Assembly (NCBI GenBank): GCA_022749815.1 | Contig: JAKIWV010000003.1 | Span: 334,311 to 398,310 of the forward strand | DNA: 64,000 bases | Origin: Thermoplasmata archaeon | GTDB lineage: Archaea > Thermoplasmatota > Thermoplasmata > Lutacidiplasmatales > UBA184 | Direction of reading: 5' to 3' | Part shown: positions 16,501-25,143 of the stretch, one piece after another | Position numbering within the stretch: the stretch's first letter is position 1 | Layout of the letters: each line of letters begins with the position of its first letter | Position numbers and translations under genes: made by a program | The notes under the pieces: generated by a model | Database searches by the model: none | Told to the model about the DNA's origin: nothing | Seen by the model: only the letters and a program-made list of their open reading frames with translations

Positions 16501-17301
16501 TCACTGGCGCACCAGCGTCCGTTCACTCCCGGTAGCGGAACTTGCAAGCGGTTGTCCGTATTGGAAGAAACGCCGAATCCGGTTGGCTTGGGAATCCGTT
16601 AACAAGAACTGGGCCGACCCGCCCCACTGAAGAACCTCGAGCCTCACGGGGTCTCCCCAGCGAACGCGGTTCCAAGGAGTTCTCAAATTCCTGAACGAGT
16701 ACTCGAGCCGGACTTCGACAGGAGAAATCCCCAGTCTCTTCACCACGGGCCAACTGCGGGCTATCCGCGACACTGCCACCCCTGCGAGGAACGCCCCGAG
16801 GGGGGCCACAAGGAGGGCAAGACCCGCCAATCCCAACGGAGATGCTGGCGCTCCCAGCCGGCCGGCGTAGCTGGCCCAAACCAATATCCCCGGGATCAGA
16901 ATCCCGATGGCTGTCGAAACCAAATCGACAATGGTGAACTCCCTCGCTCGGACGAGATCCCCGTCAACCCACTCGACGGGCGTCGCTACCTCAGTCATCC
17001 ACAGCAGTACGACTCCGGTAATCATGAAAATGTAACCAATGGCCGAAAGCGGCCAGGCGAGGATCACGTACGGTCCGGGGGACGGGCAGACCTCGTTCCT
17101 CAGGCAGAACGTGGTTGAAACCAGGAAGCCGCCGATCGCTAGAAAGACGCCCAGAATCAACAGTATTATTCCTTGAGTCCGGTGGGGATGAACTGGCTCA
17201 GGCTGTGGGGCAGGCACGGAGGTCCGACGGACCATCGTTTGTGATGAGGTTGTCGTCCCGCGGGTATAGGGTCTCAACAAGTCACTTGTGATTGCCCGCA
17301 T
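16501..17301 (-). CDS. Polytopic membrane protein, unknown function
   Basis: The 266-residue protein has four likely membrane helices: two near residues 45-62 and 77-100 (GIILLILGVFLAIGGFLVST, YIFMITGVVLLWM) and two near 124-145 and 155-175. A C-terminal soluble part contains VRLEYSFRNLRTPWNRVRWG and LLTDSQANRIRRFF, reminiscent of PH-like membrane proteins, though no family can be named. It lies just inside the tRNA-Leu insert, antisense to it. An earlier internal start is possible because the first ~40 residues are low complexity. Confidence 0.55.
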   Translation of the reverse strand: MRAITSDLLRPYTRGTTTSSQTMVRRTSVPAPQPEPVHPHRTQGIILLILGVFLAIGGFLVSTTFCLRNEVCPSPGPYVILAWPLSAIGYIFMITGVVLLWMTEVATPVEWVDGDLVRAREFTIVDLVSTAIGILIPGILVWASYAGRLGAPASPLGLAGLALLVAPLGAFLAGVAVSRIARSWPVVKRLGISPVEVRLEYSFRNLRTPWNRVRWGDPVRLEVLQWGGSAQFLLTDSQANRIRRFFQYGQPLASSATGSERTLVRQ

Positions 17302-17466
17302 ACGGCCTCAGAAGGACCACGGTCGCGCTCGAATCAACGCGTCCTTTGTCCTCGGCAGCCCGGCCCGAATCCCTGCCTTGATTACCATCGTTCGTTTCGA
17401 AACCCGCACACTCTCCGGTGCAGTCGGTGCCGGACCCGTCATGAGCGCGACTCGGCCGCCCGGAGG

Positions 17467-17976
17467 ATGCGCAAGATGCGTTCCCGGAGCTCCTTGGTCG
17501 CGACTACCGCTCCGCCCGTGGCCGAGTCTGCGTGGCAGGATTCCACGGGGAACCCGGTTGCGCCGGAACGAGTACTCGAGTACTTTCGGGATCTGAGGAA
17601 CCGACCCTCATCCGGGACTCCGGGGTGGTCCATGATTCGTTCGGACCTCGAGCGACAGGTCGAGGCACTCGCGGACGACGACCCGTTGAAGGAGGACTTT
17701 CTGGAGCTGCTCGAGGACGGGTTCGAGCTACCTGAGTTTGCGGTTGCGGTTACGGGAACCCAGGCCCTGCCGGTGAGCACGGGGACCCGCCACTTCGGAG
17801 GCTCTGTCGGCGTCCTCAACGAGAACGACCTGATCGCATGGATTCCGGACCCGACCTGGGACGAATCGAGCCACCGAGCGTTCGTCCTCGAGCTCGCGCG
17901 GCGGGAGAGGGCTGGGAGATTCGACGCTCGGAACGCCGGGGTAATCCGTGCGGTGCTGACGCGGGAAGGTCGGTAG
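17467..17976 (+). CDS. Hypothetical protein in the tRNA-Leu insert
   Basis: The 169-residue product has a Ser/Ala-rich start and an acidic helical middle, VEALADDDPLKEDFLELLED. The C-terminal part, GGSVGVLNENDLIAWIPDPT, looks like a beta-rich domain. No family was recognised. The true start is uncertain: the ATG at 17467 is used, but the sequence before about residue 25 is not convincing. Codon pattern and the lack of a competing frame favour this frame. It is isolated between the membrane protein and the MFS gene. Confidence 0.45.
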   Translation: MRKMRSRSSLVATTAPPVAESAWQDSTGNPVAPERVLEYFRDLRNRPSSGTPGWSMIRSDLERQVEALADDDPLKEDFLELLEDGFELPEFAVAVTGTQALPVSTGTRHFGGSVGVLNENDLIAWIPDPTWDESSHRAFVLELARRERAGRFDARNAGVIRAVLTREGR

Positions 17977-18180
17977 GGTAATGGACTGAGTCGAGGCGCA
18001 CCCGCTTGCTCCAGCTTGTGCCTATAGTCCGTGGCCTTTTCTCATCGGCAAGCTCGACCGACGCGACGACGAACTTCTTCTTCGGGTGGATCCGCAGGGG
18101 CAGGAGGCGCCTGCCCGCTTCCGGGCTTCTGCGATTTTGTAAACCAAATAGCTCATGGCACTTGTTCTTCTACCTATGTT

Positions 18181-19431
18181 GTGGGGCTGGCGCAAATCCC
18201 CGAAGGTCCCCGGGTAAGGGTCCTCGGCCCTCGTCAGCTCCTCAGGAACCGAACATTCCTCCTTCTGCAGGGTAGGGGCACCGCGTCGGCGGTCGGATAC
18301 CGTGTCTACCTCGGAACGATCCTCTGGCTTTCGTACAAGCTGACCGGCGGAATCTATCTCGCTGGAGTTCTCATTGGCATTCAGACGGCCGTATTCACCC
18401 TGAGCTTTCTCGTTGCCCCAATCGTCGACGGAATACAAGATAAGCGGCGGGTGTACGTGTCTTGCTATCCCCTTCAGGCCGCTGCGGCGGTGGCTCTGGG
18501 ACTCGCGTACCTTTCCGGCGATCTAGGTATTCCACTCCTCCTCACAATAGTCGTCACACTCGCCATCCTCTGGGATTTCACCGAGGCTGCAGACGTTACC
18601 ACGACGCGCCTACTCTTCGGGAAACAGAACCTCTTCGCAGTCTCCGGGCTTGGGAGCGCCATCGGCGGCGGGGTCGACGTCGCCCTGTACTTCACAGCAG
18701 GGGTGGCCATCGCCCTTTTCGGAGTCGCTGGCGGATCTTACCTCTTGGCCGGGCTCATGGCGACCGGCACAGTACTCGCCCTTCCCCTCCCGATTCCAAC
18801 ACCGAACGTCGTTCGGCAATCCTGGTTGCCGGGCTTTCGAAAGGGCTGGGACCTCTTCCGTGGCGCCACAGGCAAGGCCCTCCGGCAGCTCGCAACTCTT
18901 GAGTTCGCGAGCGGGTTTTTCGCGGCCGCGCCGCTGCTTTTGCTCACGCTTTACGTCGGCAGATTTTTCGCCGGCTCCCAAGCCGAATATGCAGAGTTTT
19001 ACGTTGCCTACCTTGTCGGCGGGATCCTCGCCTGGTTGATCCTGGGTCGCACGAACCCGAGGGGTCGTATCGGACCTCTCACGGTCGCAGCGATATTCCT
19101 TACGGGAGTCCTTCTCGTGGGGGCTGCAATTGCGGTTGTCTCCACCCTATGGAGTCTGCTCGTCTGGTTCGCAATCGGGCTCGCATCCACGGCTTGGAGC
19201 CAGTTGCCCTGGATCTACCTCCAAGGCCGTTTCAATCCCGAAGTGCTGGCTCGGGTATCCATGAACATCTACCTCTTCTCTGGCGTTGCCGGTGCCATCG
19301 GAGCTTTCACAATCGGTGCCCTTTCGACCAGCTGGACCCCACAAGCCCTGACCATCCTCGTGGCTGCTGGATTCATCGGCGCCTCTATCCTTGGAACTGT
19401 CCTGCGGGAGGCAAGAACGCTGACCTACTGA
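18181..19431 (+). CDS. MFS-type transporter in the tRNA-Leu insert
   Basis: The 416-residue protein has 10-12 membrane helices and the MFS-like loop after helix 2, APIVDGIQDKRRVYVSCYPL, in place of the classical A-motif. It resembles drug or siderophore exporters of the MFS_3 sort, but the substrate cannot be told. The frame is open back to 18031; the GTG at 18181 is favoured because residues before it do not resemble a transporter and an AT-rich stretch (about 18135-18150) lies upstream. The next gene encodes an enterochelin-esterase-like enzyme, so a siderophore link is possible (inference). Confidence 0.78.
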   Translation: MGLAQIPEGPRVRVLGPRQLLRNRTFLLLQGRGTASAVGYRVYLGTILWLSYKLTGGIYLAGVLIGIQTAVFTLSFLVAPIVDGIQDKRRVYVSCYPLQAAAAVALGLAYLSGDLGIPLLLTIVVTLAILWDFTEAADVTTTRLLFGKQNLFAVSGLGSAIGGGVDVALYFTAGVAIALFGVAGGSYLLAGLMATGTVLALPLPIPTPNVVRQSWLPGFRKGWDLFRGATGKALRQLATLEFASGFFAAAPLLLLTLYVGRFFAGSQAEYAEFYVAYLVGGILAWLILGRTNPRGRIGPLTVAAIFLTGVLLVGAAIAVVSTLWSLLVWFAIGLASTAWSQLPWIYLQGRFNPEVLARVSMNIYLFSGVAGAIGAFTIGALSTSWTPQALTILVAAGFIGASILGTVLREARTLTY

Positions 19432-19677
19432 TTTCGTAGGGTACCGGGCTCGTCTCGCTCGTGCCTGAAGGGGCACCTTTCGTAGAGAGGAGGTCTCCCG
19501 CTCGCTTGGCCCAACCGAAACCTGTGGATTTGAGATGGGCACCGGGCCTGACCCAGATCCGGCGGGGTCCCGACCCATTCTGCTGCCCGGTGATCGGCCC
19601 CGGTGCGTCTCCTTACAACCACTGAGTTCGGTTCGACGAAGTTCCGGAGTTCGATACTTCCACTGGGATGGGATTGC

Positions 19678-20931
19678 CTAGGACCGACCAAGAAGGTAGA
19701 TGATCCCATCTGCGAGCGTTCCACGCCAGCACACGTAATCGTGCCCGCCCTCGAACTCGGCGTACGCCACGGGGTATCCCTTGGCCTGGAGGACGTCCCG
19801 CATGTGACGGACACTACCGAGGAGCGAGGCGGGCGATCCTGGTCCCGTCATCCCCTCGTGTGTCCCCACATCGAGGTAGAAACGAAGAGGGAGTCTAGGG
19901 GTCAAAGCGAATCCTCTCATCAGGGAGGGGGAGACCTTCCCCCCTCCGGAGCGCATCGCTTGGAAAGACCCGGATTGGGCAAGCACATTTCCGAACACCC
20001 GAGGGTATCGAAAGGCGACATCCACAGACGCCAGACCACCCAGGCTCGATCCAGCCAGGACCGTCCGCGAGGCGTCCGTTGACAAACGGTACCGCCGGCG
20101 CAACCACGGGAGAAGCTCGCGTGCAAGGAAGTCGGCGAGCGCTGGGTTGAGGAACAAGTCCTTCGTCCGCGCGTCGCGTGCGTTCCCGACTAAGACCAGG
20201 GCGGTGGGACCGATGCGGTGAGTGTCCACGAGGTTTTCGACGATCCGTGGTGTCGGCACGCTGTTCCGATAGGTACTTCCATCGAAGACCACGAGCAGGT
20301 TGTAGCGAACTCTCCGAGGCTGAAAACCAGAGGGGAGGTATACCCAGATGGATCGGACGTTCCGGAGTTTTCGGCTCCGGATATGGTGGCAATCCTCCGT
20401 CCAGCGAGACGGTCCGTGGAGGCGCGCCCAGGGCTGGCGAGGAGCTCCCGGGAGTTCGGCGACCGACAAAGTCAACGCGTAGTCGGTCGGGTCATCCGGA
20501 TCCTTGTCGAAGTCGATGTGGTTCGGGTTGAACGGGTCGGGAACGACCGATTTCATGTACCGGTTCCATGCGTCCATTCCCATCGACAGGTCGGGTATCG
20601 GTTGTCGTGAGAACCCGTAGGACAGTCGCGTCTTCCGGGAGAGGGAGAACGACCGGTACCAGACTCCCCCGCACCCGAGGGGACGGAGTTCCGTCTCATT
20701 CCGGGATAAATCCGCGACCGGGGTATAGACCGACGGCGCGGTGACACGGTCGGCCGGTCGCCAGACGAAGGTCACTAACCACTTCTGTGGGTCATCCCGG
20801 ATCCGCTCCACTAACGGGAGGCTAGACTGAGCGAGTCTCTTCCAGTTGAGTTCGAGCGTCCGTTGGCCTCCGTGCCGACATGCGCGACGGAATGATGCCA
20901 GGCGCCGGCTCTCCACGTGTCGTGTTTTCAT
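19678..20931 (-). CDS. Enterochelin esterase-like alpha/beta hydrolase
   Basis: The 417-residue protein matches the Fes/IroD layout: an N-terminal all-beta domain (LVTFVWRPADRV near residue 50, and GVWYRSFSLSRKTRLSY) and a C-terminal esterase domain. The nucleophile elbow is AGSSLGGLASVDVAFRYP near residue 300, and the catalytic His lies in EGGHDYVCWRG near the end. Such enzymes hydrolyse ferric catecholate siderophores, although many relatives act on other esters. A GATATAGA box about 35 bases before ATG 20931 supports the start. No siderophore synthesis genes are in the window. Confidence 0.85.
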   Translation of the reverse strand: MKTRHVESRRLASFRRACRHGGQRTLELNWKRLAQSSLPLVERIRDDPQKWLVTFVWRPADRVTAPSVYTPVADLSRNETELRPLGCGGVWYRSFSLSRKTRLSYGFSRQPIPDLSMGMDAWNRYMKSVVPDPFNPNHIDFDKDPDDPTDYALTLSVAELPGAPRQPWARLHGPSRWTEDCHHIRSRKLRNVRSIWVYLPSGFQPRRVRYNLLVVFDGSTYRNSVPTPRIVENLVDTHRIGPTALVLVGNARDARTKDLFLNPALADFLARELLPWLRRRYRLSTDASRTVLAGSSLGGLASVDVAFRYPRVFGNVLAQSGSFQAMRSGGGKVSPSLMRGFALTPRLPLRFYLDVGTHEGMTGPGSPASLLGSVRHMRDVLQAKGYPVAYAEFEGGHDYVCWRGTLADGIIYLLGRS

Positions 20932-21117
20932 GCCGACCCCACGGCCTTGTTCGATGCCCCCGGTCTATATCGCGTTGGTTTGGGTCCATCAGGTGAGACA
21001 CCCTGCAACCCCGCCCCTCCACTCTTTCCCGGGCGGCCCCTCCGCCAGGGCCCGGTTGGCCCGTGGCCACTCGAGGGTGGCGATACTCGGGTGGGCGGTT
21101 CGTGCCTTGGGGCACGA

Positions 21118-21747
21118 CTATCGCGTGTTCGGCCGTCGCTCGAGCACCGCATGATACATCGAGAGAGGACCCCACTCCCTCTCGGCAAACTCGGTTCGCC
21201 GGAAGAGAAAGCGGCTCTCGAATGTCGTTAAGACGTCGCACAGCGAGAGGAGGTGCGGTCCGTTCGGAACTGCCGTAGATTCGGCGCCAGCCCAAGCGAG
21301 GAGGAATCGGCCCCCCGCCCTGAGGATCCTTGCCATCTCCCGTCCGTACCTGGACCGAAGACTCGGAGGGATCGAATGGAAACAGCCCTCGTCGACGACT
21401 CCTTGGAATTCCTCTCTGCGGTAGGGCAAGTGGGTCGCGTCGGCGACGCGGAAGTCCACCGAAACCCGCGCCCGTCGAGCCCTTTCCATCGCTGCCCGAA
21501 CTGCGCCTTCGGCAAAATCCACGGCGCTCACCCGAAACCCTCGACGGGCTAGGTAGAGGGCGGTTGTCCCCGCTCCGCACCCGACGTCGAGAACCCGGGC
21601 CTTCGCTTCGAATACCCCCTCTCGCAATGCCTTGGCCAGGTACGGGTGGGGTTTCGGCGAAAACCAGTGCAGCTTCTGGTAAGGAGTGGTCTCGTAGACG
21701 CGCCGGAACCACTGCTGATCCGCGGTCTTTGGGCCCTTGGACTTCAT
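21118..21747 (-). CDS. Class I SAM-dependent methyltransferase
   Basis: The 209-residue protein has the SAM-binding glycine loop ARVLDVGCGAGTTALYLARR near residue 51, the acidic residue after strand 2 (VSAVDFAEGAV), motif II VADATHLPYR, and motif III LRAGGRFLLAWAG. It resembles the thiopurine methyltransferase/UbiE-like group acting on small molecules. The substrate is unknown. It is the last gene inside the tRNA-Leu insert, on the same strand as the esterase but 187 bases before it. Confidence 0.85.
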   Translation of the reverse strand: MKSKGPKTADQQWFRRVYETTPYQKLHWFSPKPHPYLAKALREGVFEAKARVLDVGCGAGTTALYLARRGFRVSAVDFAEGAVRAAMERARRARVSVDFRVADATHLPYRREEFQGVVDEGCFHSIPPSLRSRYGREMARILRAGGRFLLAWAGAESTAVPNGPHLLSLCDVLTTFESRFLFRRTEFAEREWGPLSMYHAVLERRPNTR

Positions 21748-22099
21748 CTCTCCCCCGCGGTGAGGGGGTCGCCGTCATCCATCGCGGCAGTACGACCCGC
21801 CTGAGCAGCATCCTGTCGCGCGTACTTCCCTATTGCGACGGCCTACCGGTCCGAGCACTCCGCCTTGGACAAGCTACTGGGTCGAGGGAATCGGGCACTC
21901 TGTTCCCGGTAGGGTTTCGATCGGGGCGTTCGGCGCGCGGCTCGACCCTTTCCCACACACGGGGTTCTGCTCGCGAGGGTACCCATCGGGTCTCGGCGGG
22001 AGCGGCCAATTGTCGGAGCCTTGCAGCGATCCTTGGCGGCGAACTCGCAGAAAAGTTCGGGTTTCCGAGCCCGGGAAAGGATTGGAACTTTCTTGAACC

Positions 22100-22125
22100 T
22101 CCTGGCCCCGGCATCAGAACCTGCC
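22100..22125 (+). repeat. attR-like copy of the tRNA-Leu 3' end
   Basis: This is an exact 26-base copy of 16200-16225, in the same orientation, without the rest of the tRNA: upstream bases do not form a T-stem. It is a tRNA 3'-end fragment, not a tRNA gene. Confidence 0.85.
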
Positions 22126-22260
22126 CAAGCAGCTCGTCCGACTCCATGCTCATTCGGACTCCGGAGGTCGTTCCGCGTCCGCAAAGGTGTGGTTATGCAA
22201 CGGTCCCGGGCGAGGTGAGTTCGCTTGTGTCCTCGCGAATCGATTGTTCTCCAACTTGGT

Positions 22261-22268
22261 GATATACT
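22261..22268 (+). promoter_or_regulatory. TATA box of the SRPBCC gene
   Basis: GATATACT is centred 24 bases before ATG 22288, consistent with a leaderless transcript starting at the initiation codon. Confidence 0.6.
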
Positions 22269-22287
22269 CACGTGCAGGTAGCGCGCC

Positions 22288-22716
22288 ATGGTCCGGATCA
22301 TTGATGAAGGGAGTCACTTCGAGGCGCCGATTGACAGGGTTTGGAAGCTAATCGGGGCCCATCGAACCGAGTTTGGTCGAATACACACTGATGCCCTAGA
22401 TGTGGTGGTTGAACCGGGGGGCGACCATTACTACGTCGTTAACTGGCACCGCGAACTAGAAGGGCGTCGTGTGCCGGTGAAGATCCGGGCGACCGAGTTT
22501 CCTCCGCTGGGGCGAGCGGTTGAGATTCTTGCTGGACCGATGGCGGGCACCAAGATCATCTACTACTATACGCCGAAAGGACCTCAGACCGCAGTGACCG
22601 CGATTGGGGAGTTCCGCTCGCCCGCAATCCCGGAGGCACGCCTCGAGGGGGCAGCGCGTGGGTTCTTAAACGGGGTCTTCGAAGAGGACACGGCGTACCT
22701 CGCTCAGATGAAGTAG
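22288..22716 (+). CDS. SRPBCC (START/Bet v1-like) family protein
   Basis: The 142-residue protein begins VRIIDEGSHFEAPIDRVWKL, the typical first strand and helix of polyketide-cyclase/SRPBCC proteins. It ends with a long helix, AIPEARLEGAARGFLNGVFEEDTAYL, that closes the ligand cavity. Members bind hydrophobic ligands or catalyse cyclisations; the ligand is unknown here. The ATG start is supported by the TATA box 24 bases upstream. Confidence 0.75.
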   Translation: MVRIIDEGSHFEAPIDRVWKLIGAHRTEFGRIHTDALDVVVEPGGDHYYVVNWHRELEGRRVPVKIRATEFPPLGRAVEILAGPMAGTKIIYYYTPKGPQTAVTAIGEFRSPAIPEARLEGAARGFLNGVFEEDTAYLAQMK

Positions 22717-22903
22717 CCAGCTCGTGCAGCGACCCTCGAGAGCTATTAGGTCCGCCCTCGTCCGGCGCTCGGGTCGAACCTTAGCTAAAAGGGTGGGTTT
22801 CCTCACATGAAGGGGCATCGCCCCAATCTCCTCGCCGCCGCGCTCGTAGAGGACGGTGACCGGCCGCGCGCGGCACTCATCAGGCTCGCAGTCACGGGAG
22901 AGG

Positions 22904-23347
22904 TCAGTTAATGTCGAACTCGTTGCCCTCGGGGTCCAGCATCGCCACGGCGTAGTGGTCGATTCCCTCCTCAAACAGCACTTGGAGCCGTGTCGCACCG
23001 AGACGGGTGAGCCGCTCGGCTTCGGCCTCCACCCGTTGTTTGCGCACCTCGAGGGGAAGGTTTCGGCCCCCACCGACCCCGAGGTCGAAGTGAATCCGAT
23101 TCTTGACCGTCTTAGCATCGTCTACCTGCTGAAACCAGATGCGTGGTCCATCTCCCGAGGGGTCGATCAGGCGGTCGGGCCCCGAGCCCAGCTCGTCCTC
23201 GGGGACTCCCGCATCTCTCCAGTAGTCTTCCCAGCTCGCGAACCCCTTGGGGGGAGGCTCAATCTCGTACCCGAGTGCGCTCGCCCAGAATCGCGTCATG
23301 CGGGCAGGGTCCTTGCAATCGATTACAACTTGGAACTTGGCTGCCAT
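22904..23347 (-). CDS. VOC superfamily (glyoxalase-like) protein
   Basis: The 147-residue protein begins AAKFQVVIDCKDPARMTRFW and ends ATRLQVLFEEGIDHYAVAML with DPEGNEFDIN, the arrangement of the Glyoxalase_6 group. A central part reads WFQQVDDAKTVKNRIHFDLG, in which Gln and His occupy positions that often bind metal or ligand. These actinobacterial- and archaeal-type VOC proteins are mostly uncharacterised. The start is ATG 23347. Confidence 0.8.
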   Translation of the reverse strand: MAAKFQVVIDCKDPARMTRFWASALGYEIEPPPKGFASWEDYWRDAGVPEDELGSGPDRLIDPSGDGPRIWFQQVDDAKTVKNRIHFDLGVGGGRNLPLEVRKQRVEAEAERLTRLGATRLQVLFEEGIDHYAVAMLDPEGNEFDIN

Positions 23348-23896
23348 CGTTCGGTCACCTCTCGTGCCGTATCATGGATGGTTCCGGGCTGACCTCTTAG
23401 ACTGAGCTTGCCCCGTACGGTCCGACCCGTGACATAAAACGGTGGCTCCCGCTGCTCCGAGAGCGAGTCCCACCCCCTTTCCCACCCCTCGGCTTGATCT
23501 CGTGACCACGGCCACTCGGCCCCTAGTTTTCCCTTCCACGAGGGAAGTCAGGGTTCGGACTCAGGCCCTCCCGGAGGAGTCATGGTGCGCGAAACAGTGA
23601 CGGGATTCGTCGGTGATCAATCTCGTTTTGGAGGAGGTTCTTCGGCCCTCTGCGACGAACCCCAGGCTCCTCGCGTTCTCCCTGGCCCCGACAGCTGAAA
23701 CCGACTGGACGACGCGTTCGAGACTCCGCTCGAAGGACGAAAGCTGTGCGACGTTGGAAACAGGTGGCTTGACCACGCACTCGCCGTGAACCAAATCCCC
23801 CTCCGAATACTCGTAGGGCGTTTCCACCGGGAGCGCAGCGGTGGGGCTCAACCCCTGACTTGGGTCGGGTTTCAACCAGGCGGGCCGTTCCCAGGT
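23348..23896. other. Intergenic region with a doubtful small open frame
   Basis: About 550 bases separate the VOC gene from the cyclase-like gene. One minus-strand frame (23561-23875, TTG start, 104 codons) begins 22 bases after the cyclase-like stop and contains VAQLSSFERSLERVVQSVSA, which could be a helical protein; no family was recognised and it overlaps an equally long frame. No RNA gene was seen. Confidence 0.35.
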
Positions 23897-24862
23897 TCAG
23901 GATTGGCCGATGCGCGCCAGGACGCTCAGCGCCTCCACCGTCGCCCACTGACTGGGCTCGTGCAGCGGCTCGAGCATCATCGGATACACGATCTCGTCAT
24001 ATTGATAACCGGCCAGCTTCGCATCGAGATCTGGGTGGGCCGCGTCGAGCGCCCAAGTCCCATCACGCCGTCGCCTATCCCGCAGCCAGCGGACCGCGGG
24101 GGCTAGCCGCGGGTCGGTGCCGTAGCCTAACCGCGTCAAGACTCGGAGGCCCACGAGGACGTCGTAGTAGTAGTGATTCGGGTAGTGAATCCGGAACCAC
24201 GGCGGGTAGCGGACCCCACCTTCCTCCGTCAGGTGACGCCGGAGGTAGAACTCTGCCCCACGCTCAATCGACTGACGAACCGATGCATCCCGGGCGTTTG
24301 GGGGAATCTCCGCGAGCGCGGCCAGCCCCTCCCAGCCGTCAAGAGTGCCCGTGCGCGAAGGAAAGCAATGCCACCCGCCGTCGCGCTTCTGTGTGCGTAC
24401 AACCCATGCGATCGACCGTTGGACGGCCGGGTGGTCCAGGTACCCAAACTGGATCAAGGTCCGTACGGCGTTCCCCGTGACGCAGATTTCCCCACTCCGT
24501 CCGCTGAGGTCCCCGCCCCTCGGACTCCATCGATCCATGAGGAGCTCGGCGGTCCGGCGGATGCGAGGGTCGGTCCGAGTCATGCCGAGGTCGGCCAGCA
24601 CGATCGCGAGCCAGTTCGTGGCGATGTACTTGGGCCGGTAGAGTTCCCCGCCCGAACTGCCCGGCGTGACCCAATGTCCGTCGGGCCACTGTTGATCCAG
24701 CAGAGAGGCGGCCCAGCCGACACGGCCGATCGCCTTGACCGCCGCTCTCACGAGAGAGTCGGTATGAGGTCGACCCTCCACTTCAAGCCAGAAACGAGCT
24801 CTGACGCTCGGGTCGGACTTCGGGCCGGAGAGCCAGTTCCGCAGTCGAGGAGAGACCCGCAT
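23897..24862 (-). CDS. Prenyltransferase/squalene-cyclase-repeat protein
   Basis: The 321-residue protein consists of alpha/alpha-barrel repeats of the prenyltransferase and squalene oxidocyclase type. QW-like repeats are visible as RTQKRDGGWHCFPSRTGTLD, RDRRRRDGTWALDAAHPD and LLDQQWPDGHWVTPG. It is about half the length of a squalene-hopene cyclase and no DxDD motif was found, so it may be a partner subunit or a barrel protein with another job. The open frame extends to 25009, but ATG 24862 is favoured by the TCATAAAAGG box centred 28 bases upstream. Confidence 0.8.
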   Translation of the reverse strand: MRVSPRLRNWLSGPKSDPSVRARFWLEVEGRPHTDSLVRAAVKAIGRVGWAASLLDQQWPDGHWVTPGSSGGELYRPKYIATNWLAIVLADLGMTRTDPRIRRTAELLMDRWSPRGGDLSGRSGEICVTGNAVRTLIQFGYLDHPAVQRSIAWVVRTQKRDGGWHCFPSRTGTLDGWEGLAALAEIPPNARDASVRQSIERGAEFYLRRHLTEEGGVRYPPWFRIHYPNHYYYDVLVGLRVLTRLGYGTDPRLAPAVRWLRDRRRRDGTWALDAAHPDLDAKLAGYQYDEIVYPMMLEPLHEPSQWATVEALSVLARIGQS

Positions 24863-24884
24863 CCGCTGACCCGAGCCCGCTCGG

Positions 24885-24894
24885 CCTTTTATGA
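24885..24894 (-). promoter_or_regulatory. TATA box of the cyclase-like gene
   Basis: TCATAAAAGG on the minus strand is centred 28 bases before ATG 24862. It decides the start codon, since the longer open frame would begin upstream of the promoter. Confidence 0.6.
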
Positions 24895-25143
24895 ATGTTC
24901 CCCGAGTCCCCAATTCCGACTCGTTCCGGGGGTCCTGGCGAGCGGTGCATGGAGGAGAAAGGGAGGGCACATCCGGCACACTTCCCCTCCCGGCCTTTGA
25001 GGGAACCACCTGACCAGCTCAGCGGAGAGTTCCTCCGTTCGCCCGTCTGCGGTGGGCGACCGCGCACACCCTGAGATCAGAAAGTCGATGCCCACCCTGC
25101 TTCAACGACGTCCGACCCTCTGGCGTTGCCAGCCCATACGTAA

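Larger units (their letters stand above)
16200..22125 (+). mobile_element. Putative integrated element of about 5.9 kb in tRNA-Leu(CAA)
   Basis: The element is defined by the 26-bp direct repeat at both ends. It carries five probable genes (a membrane protein, a 169-residue unknown, an MFS transporter, an enterochelin-esterase-like hydrolase and a methyltransferase). They are spaced more loosely than the housekeeping genes around them. No tyrosine recombinase, replication or conjugation gene was recognised, so it would be a decayed element, one moved by an enzyme encoded elsewhere, or only one end of a larger history. The boundary evidence is direct; mobility is inference. Confidence 0.65.
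21748..22287. other. Intergenic region holding the right end of the insert
   Basis: No convincing gene is seen in these 540 bases; open frames on both strands lack protein-like features. The right repeat (22100-22125) lies inside, and from 22126 on the sequence is ordinary chromosome leading to the promoter of the SRPBCC gene. No integrase remnant could be read in any frame. Confidence 0.5.

Noticed and set aside
22086..22126. Possible second tRNA-Leu gene at the right repeat
   Set aside because: Only the last 14 bases of the tRNA are present; upstream bases cannot form a T-stem or anticodon arm. It is an attachment-site remnant.
23561..23875. 104-codon frame after the cyclase-like gene
   Set aside because: It has a partly helical look but a TTG start, no promoter and no family; kept only as a note in the intergenic entry.
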